A stretch of DNA of 64,000 nt from an uncultured Acidobacteriota bacterium (GTDB taxonomy: Bacteria > Acidobacteriota > Thermoanaerobaculia > Gp7-AA8). Position numbers and translations under genes: made by a program. The notes below the pieces were generated by a model. That model was not told where the DNA came from, searched no databases, and worked only from the letters and a program-made list of their open reading frames with translations. Of the stretch, positions 36,270-45,318 are shown one piece after another (positions within the stretch are counted from its first letter, which is position 1; each line of letters starts with the position of its first letter). The stretch covers positions 1-64,000 of the forward strand of contig CALMZP010000109.1 of the NCBI GenBank assembly GCA_937870635.1. Direction: 5' to 3'.

Positions 36270-37196
36270 GTGAAGCGAATTCTCCCTGCAGCAGCCATCT
36301 TCTTTGCTGCGTGCGCGACCGTCCCCGTTGCGCCGCCGCCATTACCGGCGGGTGTCGAGGCGATGTCCCTGACGGGAAAGCCTCTGGCGCGGCCGGAGTA
36401 TCCGCCATCAGTCGTTGCCGAGCGTGAGAAACAGCTGGAAGCGGCGCGTGCCGAGCTGGCGAAGAATCCCGACAGCGCAGACGCGTTGATCTGGGTCGGA
36501 CGTCGCGAGGCTTACCTGGGGCGTTTCCGCGACGCCATCGCGACGTTCAGCGAGGGCGTGAAGCGCTTTCCGCGTGACGCGCGGTTCCTTCGTCATCGGG
36601 GCCATCGCTACATCACGGTCCGCGAGTTCGATCGAGCCGTCGCCGATTTCGAGAAGGCCGCGAAGCTCGTGCGTGGGAAGCCGGACGAGGTGGAACCGGA
36701 CGGGCAGCCGAACGCGCGAGGAGTCCCCATCGGCTCGCTGCAGTCGAACATCTGCTATCACCACGGCCTCGCGCATTATCTGAAGGGCAATTTCGAGAAG
36801 GCGTTGCCCATCTATCAGCGATGCGCGGCGGAGGCGACGAACCCCGACCGGCTCGTCTCTGTCTCGCACTGGCTCTACATGACGCTGCGCCGTCTGGGCA
36901 GGCCGCGGGAAGCAGCGCAGGTGCTCGAGCCGATCAGCGCCGGCCTGGACGTCATCGAGAACGTGGCCTATCACAAGCTCCTTCTGATGTACCGCGGCGA
37001 GATCGCGCCCGAGGAACTGCTCGGCGAGCCGCTGGCAGGCAACGATCGCCCCACCATCCTCTACGGCGTCGGGAACTGGCGCTTCTACAACGGCGAACCG
37101 GCGCGCGCGTATGAGCTCTTCGATCGGATCGTCGCCAGCGACCCGTGGGCGGCCTTCGCTTATATCGCGGCCGAGGCGGAGCTGGCCAGGCGATGA
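36270..37196 (+). CDS. TPR-repeat lipoprotein (308 aa)
   Basis: The GTG start opens a short lipoprotein signal with lipobox FFAACA (Cys15). A Pro-rich spacer is followed by TPR-like helical pairs: SADALIWVGRREAYLGRFRD, ARFLRHRGHRYITVREFDRA, and a later pair near LAHYLKGNFEKALPIYQRCA. A conserved internal GSLQSNICYHHGLAHYL block is familiar from tetratricopeptide proteins in Acidobacteriota and Bacteroidota. It is probably a periplasmic scaffold on the outer membrane. Its stop codon overlaps the next start (ATGA), so it is translationally coupled to the c-di-GMP enzyme. Confidence 0.72.
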   Translation: MKRILPAAAIFFAACATVPVAPPPLPAGVEAMSLTGKPLARPEYPPSVVAEREKQLEAARAELAKNPDSADALIWVGRREAYLGRFRDAIATFSEGVKRFPRDARFLRHRGHRYITVREFDRAVADFEKAAKLVRGKPDEVEPDGQPNARGVPIGSLQSNICYHHGLAHYLKGNFEKALPIYQRCAAEATNPDRLVSVSHWLYMTLRRLGRPREAAQVLEPISAGLDVIENVAYHKLLLMYRGEIAPEELLGEPLAGNDRPTILYGVGNWRFYNGEPARAYELFDRIVASDPWAAFAYIAAEAELARR

Positions 37197-40100
37197 CCGC
37201 CGCGATCCCGGCCGCAACGACGGCGATCGTCATGATCGTCTTCGCCGCGTTCGTGCTGCGGCGCGGCGCGAGCCGGCTCAACCGCGCCTTCGCGCTGCTG
37301 TCGGCGGCCGTCGTCATCTGGATGGCGGCGTTCACGATGATGTATCTCGCGCGCGACGCCGCCACGGCGCTCTTCTGGGCAAAGGCCGCGTATCTCGGCG
37401 TTCCGTTCATCGCACCGGCGGTCTATCAGTTCACGATCGAGATGCTCCGTATTTACGAGCGCCGCCGCGTCGCGCTCGCCCTCGCCTGGGGTGGCGCCGC
37501 GGTCTCATCCTTCCTCGTTCTGACGACGGATCTGATCGTGGAAGGTGTGACCCTCTTCTGGTGGGGCCACTATCCGCGCTACTCGATTCCGTTCAGCTTC
37601 GCTTTTCTCGTTTTCTTCTTCGGATACCTGATCGCCGCGTCGGTTGAGTTCGCGCTGGCGTTGCGAAAGGCTTACGGCATCGAGCGCAAGCGCATGCTCC
37701 TCGTGATGACCGGGCTCGGGGTCGCCTACATCGGTTGTGTCGACTATCTGCCCAAGTACGGCCTCGCCGTCTACCCGTTCGGGTACCTGCCGATCCTCGG
37801 ATTCATGGTGATCGTCGCGCACACGATGCGGATCTACGAGCTGGCGGCCATCACCCCGTCCTTCGCGGCGAAAGAGATCATCGGAACGATGGCCGATCCG
37901 CTGTTCGTCTGCGACCGCGAGGGTCTCATCCGCCTGGTCAACCCGGCGACAGAAAAACTCCTCGGGTTTCCGGCGGACGAACTGATCGGAACACCGTTCG
38001 ACCGTCTGATCGAAAGCCGCGAAGGTGAGGAGATCCTGATCCGCACCGCAGCGGGACAGCCGATCGATATGACGGTCTCGACAGCGCCGATCGACTATGA
38101 GGGCGAATCGGTCGGCAACGTGCTGATCGCCCGCGACATTCGCGAGCGCAAACGCGCGGAGCTCGATGTGCGCGAGGCCGTCACGCTTCTGCAGACGACG
38201 CTCGACTCGACCGCCGACGGAATCCTGGTGATCGGCGACGGCGGCCGCGTTCTCTCCTGCAATGAGCGATTCCTGGAGATGTGGCGGATCCCGGCCGATC
38301 TCGCCGCCGGTGGCGACGATGATCGCATCATCCACTTCGTGCTCGACCAGGTGGCTGAGCCGAAAGAATTCCTCCGCGTCATCAAGCTGATCTACGACCA
38401 GCCCGAAGCGGAGAGTTTCGACGTGATCGATTTCGCCGATGGGCGCCGGTTCGAGCGTCATTCAATCGGCCGCAGGATCGAAGGCGTCGCCAACATCCGT
38501 GTGTGGAGCTTCCGCGATGTCACGGCCCGCTTTGCAGCCGAGGCGGCGCTGCGCGAGTCGGAGCTGCGGTATCGATTGCTGTTCGAACAGAACGCGGCCG
38601 GTGTCTGCGTGATGAATGGTGCCGGACGCATCGTCGACTGCAACACGACATTCGCGACGCTCGTCGGATACCAGAAGACCGAGGTGATCGGGATGTCGAT
38701 GCGCGACCTTTACGCGCGACCTGTCGAGCACGACGAGCTGATGATCCTCCTCGGCGATGCGTCGAACCTCAACAGCGTCGAGGTGGAGCTGAAGAAGAAG
38801 GACGAAGGAACGGTCTGGCTGCTCCAGAGCCTGATCATCGTCGGTGAGCACGAGAACGCCGTCGTGCACGCCACGGTCGTCGATATCAGCGACCGGAAGC
38901 TGGCTGAAGAACAGATCGAGTTCCACGCCTACCACGACGTGCTGACGAACCTTCCGAACCGGAAGCTGTTCGCCGACCGCCTGCGCCAGAACATGACGCA
39001 TTCACGCCGGTCGGGACGCACGCTCGCGGTGATGTTCATCGACATCGACCACTTCAAGTCGATCAACGACACGCTCGGTCACACGTCCGGCGACGAGTTG
39101 CTGCTGGAGATGTCGTATCGCCTCCGCCACTGCGTGCGCGAAGAGGACACCGTGGCCCGCATCGGCGGCGACGAATTCACGGTCATCCTCTCGGAGCTGC
39201 GCCATCCGGAAGATGCGGCGAGCGTTGCCCAGAAAGTGCTGCGCGCCGTGCAGGTGCCACTGACCATCGGCGGGATGCAGATCGAAGTGACGGCGAGCAT
39301 CGGCATCGCGCTCTTTCCCAATGACGGATCCGATCCGGAAACGCTTCTCCGCAACGCGGACAGCGCGATGTATCGCGCGAAGGAGTCTGGTCGGAACAAC
39401 TATCAGCTCTGCACGAACGAGATGAAGCTGCGCGCGATGGATCGCCTCTCGCTCGAGGCGCGGTTGCGGCGCGCCGTCTCCGAACAGCAGCTGGTCCTGT
39501 TCTATCAGCCGCAGGTGAACCTGCTCACCGGCAGGATCGTGGCGATGGAAGCCCTCGTCCGTTGGAACGATCCCGACCGCGGACTCATCCAGCCGGGCGA
39601 TTTCATTCCGATTGCCGAGGAGAGCCGGCTCATATTGCCGATCGGTGAATGGGTTTTGCGCACGGCCTGCCGCGACATGAAAGAGTGGCAGAACATGGGA
39701 ATCGCCCCGGCGCGCGTGGCCGTCAACCTTTCCGCGCGCCAGTTCCAGCAGCACGACCTCGTCGAGACCGTTCAGGCCGCGCTTCAGGCAGGCGGACTGC
39801 CGCCCTCGGCTCTCGAGATCGAGATCACCGAAACGACCGCCATGCATGACGGTGAAGTCTCGACCGGCGTGATGCGCGATCTTCGCGCACTCGGTGTGTC
39901 CGTCGCCATCGACGATTTCGGGACCGGTTATTCGTCGCTCAGCTACCTGAAGGGCTTTCCACTCAGCGCGGTCAAGATCGACCGCGCCTTCATCGACGGC
40001 ATTCCTCACGATGAAAGCGACGTCGCGATCGTCTCCGCCGTCCTGGGCATCGCCCGCAGCCTCCGTCTGCGGGTGGTGGCAGAAGGAGTGGAAACGTCCG

Positions 40101-40243
40101 AACAGTTCGCCTATCTGCGCAGGATCGAGTGCGATGAGGCGCAGGGGTATTACTTCAGCAGGCCCGGCACGGCAGACGACATGACCCGTCTGCTCACCGG
40201 TACGCCTGTGCTCGTCAGGCAGCAGCCTCGGCTGTGGATCTGA
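37193..40243 (+). CDS. Membrane-bound PAS-GGDEF-EAL protein (c-di-GMP turnover)
   Basis: 1016 aa. Residues 1-220 hold seven or so helices of the histidine-kinase-like 7TM sensor type. Three PAS-like domains follow (about 225-335, 340-455, 465-580). The diguanylate cyclase has RIGGDEF with an intact GGDEF motif (about 658-662). The phosphodiesterase has MEALVRW with intact EAL (about 786-788) and DDFGTGYSSLSYL later. Both halves look active on paper; bifunctional enzymes often favour one. The ATG overlaps the stop of the TPR lipoprotein. Two PilZ proteins in the window are candidate receptors. Confidence 0.95.
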   Translation: MTAAIPAATTAIVMIVFAAFVLRRGASRLNRAFALLSAAVVIWMAAFTMMYLARDAATALFWAKAAYLGVPFIAPAVYQFTIEMLRIYERRRVALALAWGGAAVSSFLVLTTDLIVEGVTLFWWGHYPRYSIPFSFAFLVFFFGYLIAASVEFALALRKAYGIERKRMLLVMTGLGVAYIGCVDYLPKYGLAVYPFGYLPILGFMVIVAHTMRIYELAAITPSFAAKEIIGTMADPLFVCDREGLIRLVNPATEKLLGFPADELIGTPFDRLIESREGEEILIRTAAGQPIDMTVSTAPIDYEGESVGNVLIARDIRERKRAELDVREAVTLLQTTLDSTADGILVIGDGGRVLSCNERFLEMWRIPADLAAGGDDDRIIHFVLDQVAEPKEFLRVIKLIYDQPEAESFDVIDFADGRRFERHSIGRRIEGVANIRVWSFRDVTARFAAEAALRESELRYRLLFEQNAAGVCVMNGAGRIVDCNTTFATLVGYQKTEVIGMSMRDLYARPVEHDELMILLGDASNLNSVEVELKKKDEGTVWLLQSLIIVGEHENAVVHATVVDISDRKLAEEQIEFHAYHDVLTNLPNRKLFADRLRQNMTHSRRSGRTLAVMFIDIDHFKSINDTLGHTSGDELLLEMSYRLRHCVREEDTVARIGGDEFTVILSELRHPEDAASVAQKVLRAVQVPLTIGGMQIEVTASIGIALFPNDGSDPETLLRNADSAMYRAKESGRNNYQLCTNEMKLRAMDRLSLEARLRRAVSEQQLVLFYQPQVNLLTGRIVAMEALVRWNDPDRGLIQPGDFIPIAEESRLILPIGEWVLRTACRDMKEWQNMGIAPARVAVNLSARQFQQHDLVETVQAALQAGGLPPSALEIEITETTAMHDGEVSTGVMRDLRALGVSVAIDDFGTGYSSLSYLKGFPLSAVKIDRAFIDGIPHDESDVAIVSAVLGIARSLRLRVVAEGVETSEQFAYLRRIECDEAQGYYFSRPGTADDMTRLLTGTPVLVRQQPRLWI

Positions 40244-40284
40244 TACGGGCACATCCCTTGCCGTCCATAGGCTGGAGGTGTCCC

Positions 40285-40947
40285 ATGACTTTTGACTCGA
40301 ACTGGATCTGGATCGCTCTCGGTGCAGTCGCCGTCCTGGTCGTGATCGGCCTGATTGCCCGCGGCATGCGCAGAAGCCGCACCGAAGCGCTGCGCGAGCG
40401 TTTTGGCTCCGAATACAACCACGCCGTGGCCAGCGCCGGCAGCCGCACTCGTGCCGAGCAGGAGCTGGTCGCGCGGACCGAGGAAGCGAAGTCGTATGAC
40501 ATCCGCGCGCTGAACGCCGCCGAGGTCGAGCGCTTCCGTTCCGAGTGGAACCGGATCGAGCTGCGATTTCTCGAGCGGCCGACGACCGCCGTCGTAGAAG
40601 CCGATGAGCTCGTCGCGGAGATCATGCGCACCCGTGGATATCCGATGGGTGACTTCGAGAAACATGCGGCGACGCTCTCCGTCACGCATCCCCGGGTGGT
40701 GGAGCACTATCGTGCGGGACACAACGCCATCGACGCGAATCGCGACGGCAAGTCGTCGACCGAGGAGCTGCGGCAGGCGATGCTGCATTATCGGGAGTTG
40801 ATCGAAGAGCTGCTGGGAAGGAAGTCGGATGAAGTCCGCGTGGTCCCGGTCGTGCACGAGGTGCGCGGCACGGACCGCGTTACGTCGCCTTCACAGTCTC
40901 CGGCTCGCAAGCCGCCGGCGAATTTGCCAGAGGATATGCGCCGGTAA
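40285..40947 (+). CDS. Unknown membrane-anchored protein (220 aa)
   Basis: GGAGGTG before the ATG supports the start. Residues 8-27 form one transmembrane helix (WIWIALGAVAVLVVIGLIAR). The following 150 residues are charged and helical, including RSRTEALRERFGSEYNHAVA and ELVAEIMRTRGYPMGDFEKH, a pattern I have seen in secreted-protein and general stress contexts but cannot name. The C-terminus overlaps the purF 3' end by 68 nt tail to tail. Confidence 0.68.
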   Translation: MTFDSNWIWIALGAVAVLVVIGLIARGMRRSRTEALRERFGSEYNHAVASAGSRTRAEQELVARTEEAKSYDIRALNAAEVERFRSEWNRIELRFLERPTTAVVEADELVAEIMRTRGYPMGDFEKHAATLSVTHPRVVEHYRAGHNAIDANRDGKSSTEELRQAMLHYRELIEELLGRKSDEVRVVPVVHEVRGTDRVTSPSQSPARKPPANLPEDMRR

Positions 40948-42394
40948 AACAGGCGGTGCAGTAGAGGCGCTTCGGATCGTCACCGTTCCGGACGGCCTCG
41001 AGCATGCCCTCTTCCGACAGATAGCCGAGGGAATCGGCTTCGATGAACTCACGGATGTTCTCGACGGAGTTTGCGCTGGCGATCAGGTCCCGCCGCTGCG
41101 GCGTATCGATGCCGTAATAGCAGGGCCCGGTCGTCGGTGGCGAGGAGATGCGCATGTGCACCTCTCTCGCTCCGTACTGCTTCAGCATGCGGACGATCTT
41201 CTTCGAGGTCGTGCCCCGAACGATCGAGTCGTCGACGAGGATGATTCTCTTTCCGGCTACGAGCTCGCGAACCGGGTTGAGTTTCACCTTCACACCGAAA
41301 TTGCGGATGGACTGCTTTGGCTCGATGAACGTGCGGCCGACGTAGTGGTTCCGAACGAGTCCGAACTGGAAAGGGATACCCGATTCGTGCGCATAGCCGA
41401 GCGCGGCAAAAACGCCGGAGTCGGGAACGGGGATGACGAGGTCCGCGTCCTGAGGATGTTCACGGGCAAGCTGTGCACCGAAGCGGCGCCGGACTTCCGC
41501 GACGTTGTTGCCGAAGATCGAGGAGTCGGGCCGCGCGAAGTAGACGTGCTCGAAGATGCAGCGGGCCTCGCGCTCCGACGCGAACTGGTTGACGACGCGG
41601 AATCCGCCGTTTTCCAGCGCCACGATCTCGCCGGCCTTGATCTCGCGGACCATCTCTGCGCCGATCAGGTCGAAGGCGCAGGTCTCGGATGAGACGACGA
41701 GCGAGTCTTCGAGCCGTCCCAGAACCAGCGGACGGAAACCGTACGGATCGCGTGCCGCGTAGATGCGGCCCGGCGCGAGCAGGGCGAGCGAGTACGCGCC
41801 GCGGCACTGTGAAAGCGCGTCGATGAACGCCTTTTCCAGCGTCGGCTGCCTCGACCGCGCGATGAGATGCACGATCACCTCGGAATCCGACGTGGAGTTG
41901 AAGATGGCACCATCGGACTCGAGCTGGCGGCGAAGATCGGCACCATTCACGAGATTGCCGTTGTGGGCGAGCGCGATCGGCCCTTTGTTCGTGGAAGCGA
42001 CGAGCGGCTGCGCGTTGCAGAGCATGGAGCCGCCCGCGGTCGAGTAGCGCACGTGGCCGATCGCTGTATCGCCGGGCAGCCTCGACAGCCGTTCGTGCGT
42101 GAAGATGTCGGCCACGTAGCCCATCTCCTTTTCGGAGTGGATCTGCACCGTGCCGGGCGTGATGATCTGCTCGCCGGCTCCGGTGGAGCCGCAGACCTCG
42201 CCGGCGTTGGTCTCCGAATGTTTTGGATCGAACGAGACCGAGGCGATCCCCGCGCTCTCCTGCCCGCGATGCTGCAGCGCGTAAAGGCCCAGGTAGGTGA
42301 GGTTCGCTGCATCCCGATGGTTGAGTATGCCGAAAACGCCGCATTCGTCTTTGAATTTGTCCAGCATGCGCGGTGGGTAGAACAGAGTGTACAT
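40880..42394 (-). CDS. purF: Amidophosphoribosyltransferase (first step of purine synthesis)
   Basis: Makes 5-phosphoribosylamine from PRPP and glutamine. The N-terminal nucleophile Cys lies in KDECGVFGILNH and is exposed after removal of a short propeptide. The glutaminase motif HNGNLVNG and the PRPP-binding RIILVDDSIVRGTTS are present. Two starts are possible: 42394 (used here) and the Met of MLDKFKDE at 42367, which would give a more typical propeptide length. It follows purL, as in several bacteria. A heptamer hairpin separates the two genes. The 3' end overlaps a converging gene by 68 nt. Confidence 0.96.
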   Translation of the reverse strand: MYTLFYPPRMLDKFKDECGVFGILNHRDAANLTYLGLYALQHRGQESAGIASVSFDPKHSETNAGEVCGSTGAGEQIITPGTVQIHSEKEMGYVADIFTHERLSRLPGDTAIGHVRYSTAGGSMLCNAQPLVASTNKGPIALAHNGNLVNGADLRRQLESDGAIFNSTSDSEVIVHLIARSRQPTLEKAFIDALSQCRGAYSLALLAPGRIYAARDPYGFRPLVLGRLEDSLVVSSETCAFDLIGAEMVREIKAGEIVALENGGFRVVNQFASEREARCIFEHVYFARPDSSIFGNNVAEVRRRFGAQLAREHPQDADLVIPVPDSGVFAALGYAHESGIPFQFGLVRNHYVGRTFIEPKQSIRNFGVKVKLNPVRELVAGKRIILVDDSIVRGTTSKKIVRMLKQYGAREVHMRISSPPTTGPCYYGIDTPQRRDLIASANSVENIREFIEADSLGYLSEEGMLEAVRNGDDPKRLYCTACFTGAYPLANSPAACEPETVKAT

Positions 42395-42406
42395 TCGATG
42401 TCATCC

Positions 42407-42469
42407 CGATTTTGGATTTTCGATTTTGGATTTTGGATTGAGCCCAAAATCCAAAATCCAAAATCGAAA
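42407..42469. repeat. Heptamer hairpin, TTTTGGA family (copy 6)
   Basis: Left arm 42407-42440 with one C for T change (TTTTCGA); right arm 42443-42469 with the matching G in one unit (TCGAAAG) and only a 2-nt gap, so the arms are nearly one continuous palindrome. Between purL and purF. Confidence 0.9.
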
Positions 42470-42475
42470 GTTTCC

Positions 42476-44776
42476 CTAATGCGCCAATACTTCCGGTGCC
42501 TCTTCTCCCACACCCCGGATGACATCGTCGATGGTGTCGCCGCCGAGGAGGAGGCTGAAGGACGATCGCCAGATCCGGGAGAGCTCCGGGGTCGTCGTTC
42601 GGACGAGCGGCACGCCGTTTCTCTCGATGAGGAACACTCCGGCGCCGGTGTGGCCGATCCTGATCGCGGGCACACCCGCATCCTTCGCGCGCTGAAGCAC
42701 GTCGTCCGGTGAGTTGCTCGTGACGACCGCGCGCGCCTGCGATTCAGAATAGAGCAGCGCGATCGCGTCGAGATCGTCCGCATGCCCTTTGAGATCGACG
42801 TGACAGCCGATGCCGTCCATCGAGCATTCGGCCAGCGCCACGGCCAATCCACCATTGGAGAGATCATGCGCCGACCGGAGGAGATGGTTCTCGTGCAGCG
42901 CAAGCAACAGGCTGATCAGCTTGCGCTCGCGTTCGAGATCGACGAGCGGCGGCGCCGCCAGCGCATCCGGCATGTTCTGCTGCTGCCATTCCGATCCGCC
43001 CAACTCGTCGAAGGTCGCGCCGAGGAGAATGATGTCGAGCTTCTCGTCGGTGAAGGCGAGGGGCGCACCGTGGTGCTCATCCTCGAGAATCCCGACCATG
43101 CCGACGGTCGGAGTCGGGTAGATCGCCTTCCCTTCCGTCTCGTTGTAGAACGAGACGTTGCCCGATACAACCGGAGTATCGAGTGCCATGCACGCGTCGC
43201 TGATGCCGCGGATGCATTCCGCGAACTGCCACATGATCTCAGGGCGTTCGGGAGAGCCAAAGTTGAGGCAGTCGGTGATCGCCGCCGGCCGGCCGCCGCT
43301 CGCCGCAATGTTTCGCGCCGCCTCGGCCACGGCCTGTTTCCCACCCTCGTACGGATCGAGATAGCAGTAAACGGGGTTGACGTCCGATGTCATCGCCAGC
43401 GCACGGCCGGTGCCCTTCACGCGGACGATCGCCGCGTCGCGATCTTCCGGCGCCGCAATCGTGTTCGTGCGCACGGTGGTGTCGTACTGCTCCCAGATCC
43501 AGTGTTTCGAGCAGAGATTCGGCGATGCGACGAGCCGCAACAGGGAGGCGGTCATCTCGGCGTCGGCGACACGATCGCGCTCGAGCTTCAGCGCGATGCG
43601 GTCCGCATACGCCGGGCGCTGCATCGGCCGGTTGTACACAGGAGCCTCGGTCGAAATCGGCTCGACGGGGATCTTCGCGATCTCATCGCCATGCCAGAAG
43701 AGACGCACGAATCCATCGTCGGTGACTTCGCCGATGACGGCCGCGTTGAGGTCCCACTTGCTGAAGATGCGAACGACGTCTTCCTCTCGCCCGCGCTTCG
43801 CCACGATCAGCATCCGCTCCTGCGATTCGGACAGCATGATCTCGTACGGCGTCATGCCGCTCTCGCGCATCGGCACGCGGTCGAGATGCATGCGGATGCC
43901 GGTGCCCGCGCGGCCGGCCATCTCGAACGACGACGACGTGAGCCCGGCGGCACCCATGTCCTGGATGCCGACGACCGCATCGGTATCCATGATCTCGAGA
44001 CACGCTTCGAGCAGGAGTTTCTCGGTGAACGGATCGCCGACCTGCACGGTGGGTCGCTTTTCCTCCGATGCCTCGTCGAACTCCGCCGAGGCCATCGTCG
44101 CGCCGTGGATGCCGTCGCGTCCTGTCTTCGATCCGACGTAGATGACCGGATTGCCGACGCCGCTCGCCGTTCCCTTGAAGATCTTTTCCTTCCTCGTGAC
44201 ACCGAGCGCGAAGGCGTTGACGAGGATGTTGCCGTTGTAGCCGCGGTGGAATGACGTTTCGCCGCCCACGGTGGGGATGCCCATGCAGTTGCCGTAGCCA
44301 CCGATGCCGCGTACGACTCCGTCGACCAGGTATTTCATGCGAGGGGCATCGAGCTCGCCGAAGCGAAGCGAGTCCATACAGGCGATCGGACGCGCGCCCA
44401 TCGTGAAAATGTCGCGGAGAATCCCTCCGACGCCCGTCGCGGCGCCCTGGTAAGGCTCGATGTAGGAGGGATGGTTGTGCGACTCCATCTTGAATGCGGC
44501 GACCCAGCCGTCGCCGATGTCGATCACCCCGGCGTTCTCTCCCGGACCCTGCACGACGATCGGTCCCTTGGTCGGAAAGGTCTTGAGGTGAATGCGGCTC
44601 GACTTGTACGAGCAGTGCTCCGACCACATCACCGAGAAGATGCCGAGCTCGGTGTAGTTCGGAGCACGGCCGAGGATCTGTTCGATCAGTTTGTATTCAC
44701 TCTCGTTGATGCCGTGCGACTGGACGAGGGTGGGGGTGACGGCGGGTTCCTGCATGGAGGCGGATTCTAAAGACAT
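42476..44776 (-). CDS. purL: Phosphoribosylformylglycinamidine synthase II
   Basis: ATP-dependent amidation of FGAR in purine synthesis, with PurQ and PurS as partners not encoded here. The conserved [20 protein letters not shown] (about residue 40-60) holds the catalytic His. Other landmarks are [40 protein letters not shown] and the later [16 protein letters not shown]. Length 766 aa is the small PurL form. The gene is upstream of purF on the same strand. Its start lies 7 nt from the edge of the 47-bp inverted repeat. Confidence 0.97.
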   Translation of the reverse strand: MSLESASMQEPAVTPTLVQSHGINESEYKLIEQILGRAPNYTELGIFSVMWSEHCSYKSSRIHLKTFPTKGPIVVQGPGENAGVIDIGDGWVAAFKMESHNHPSYIEPYQGAATGVGGILRDIFTMGARPIACMDSLRFGELDAPRMKYLVDGVVRGIGGYGNCMGIPTVGGETSFHRGYNGNILVNAFALGVTRKEKIFKGTASGVGNPVIYVGSKTGRDGIHGATMASAEFDEASEEKRPTVQVGDPFTEKLLLEACLEIMDTDAVVGIQDMGAAGLTSSSFEMAGRAGTGIRMHLDRVPMRESGMTPYEIMLSESQERMLIVAKRGREEDVVRIFSKWDLNAAVIGEVTDDGFVRLFWHGDEIAKIPVEPISTEAPVYNRPMQRPAYADRIALKLERDRVADAEMTASLLRLVASPNLCSKHWIWEQYDTTVRTNTIAAPEDRDAAIVRVKGTGRALAMTSDVNPVYCYLDPYEGGKQAVAEAARNIAASGGRPAAITDCLNFGSPERPEIMWQFAECIRGISDACMALDTPVVSGNVSFYNETEGKAIYPTPTVGMVGILEDEHHGAPLAFTDEKLDIILLGATFDELGGSEWQQQNMPDALAAPPLVDLERERKLISLLLALHENHLLRSAHDLSNGGLAVALAECSMDGIGCHVDLKGHADDLDAIALLYSESQARAVVTSNSPDDVLQRAKDAGVPAIRIGHTGAGVFLIERNGVPLVRTTTPELSRIWRSSFSLLLGGDTIDDVIRGVGEEAPEVLAH

Positions 44777-44783
44777 TTTGTGT

Positions 44784-44897
44784 TTTGAGGGTCACGTCTG
44801 CACTTCGCACTTTCTCCACGAACGGTAGATAGAGTAGATAGGAAAGGCCCATCTACCGTTCGTGGAGAAAGTGCGAAGTGCAGACGTGACCCTCAAA
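44784..44897. repeat. Long perfect inverted repeat, 47-bp arms, 20-nt loop (copy B)
   Basis: Arms 44784-44830 and 44851-44897 are exact reverse complements. The 42-bp core (44789-44830) matches copy A at 5288 in 30 of 42 positions, with the same 20-nt loop length but unrelated loop sequence. Copy B overlaps the tsaE stop codon by 5 nt and ends 7 nt from the purL start. Confidence 0.93.
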
Positions 44898-45318
44898 GTG
44901 CGACGTCGATCTGCCGAGCTCCATCATCGAGAACGCGGATCGTGATCTCCACGTGAGAGTCTTCGAAACGCTCGAACTCGCGCTTCGGCCACTCGATCAG
45001 CTTGCGCCCCGGGCCGGAGAGCATTTCGGGGATGCCGATCTCCATCCATTCGCGCGGACGGTCGGAAAGGCGATAGCCGTCGATGTGGATGATCGGGGGC
45101 CCGGATGGAACCGGATACTCGTGCACGATCGCGAATGACGGCGATGCGACGTCGTGAGGATCGGCTCCCAGCTCCGCGGCGATCGCGCGGACCAGAAATG
45201 TCTTTCCCGCTCCGAGGTCGCCGGTGAGATGGACGACGGCATCAGGCGCAAGCTGCCGCGCAATCTCGCGACCTGCGGCGGCAGTCTCGTCTTCGGTGCG
45301 GCAGATGTAACGCGTCAC
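44893..45318 (-). CDS. tsaE: tRNA threonylcarbamoyladenosine biosynthesis protein TsaE
   Basis: ATPase subunit of the TsaBDE complex that makes t6A37 in ANN-decoding tRNAs. The P-loop GDLGAGKTFLVRAI (about residues 33-46) and the switch region DVASPSFAIVHEY are conserved. DGYRL and GPGRKLIEWPKR are also family features. Length 141 aa is normal. Its start overlaps the nnrD stop by 4 nt, a pairing seen in many bacteria. The stop codon lies within the edge of the large inverted repeat. Confidence 0.93.
   Translation of the reverse strand: MTRYICRTEDETAAAGREIARQLAPDAVVHLTGDLGAGKTFLVRAIAAELGADPHDVASPSFAIVHEYPVPSGPPIIHIDGYRLSDRPREWMEIGIPEMLSGPGRKLIEWPKREFERFEDSHVEITIRVLDDGARQIDVAL

Noticed and set aside
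42782..44254. 490-aa open frame antisense to purL, and similar ones antisense to the chemoreceptor (24170-26158), purF and the Omp85-like gene
   Set aside because: All are typical shadows in high-GC DNA with biased composition (Arg, His, Asp, Val). The sense genes carry clear family motifs.
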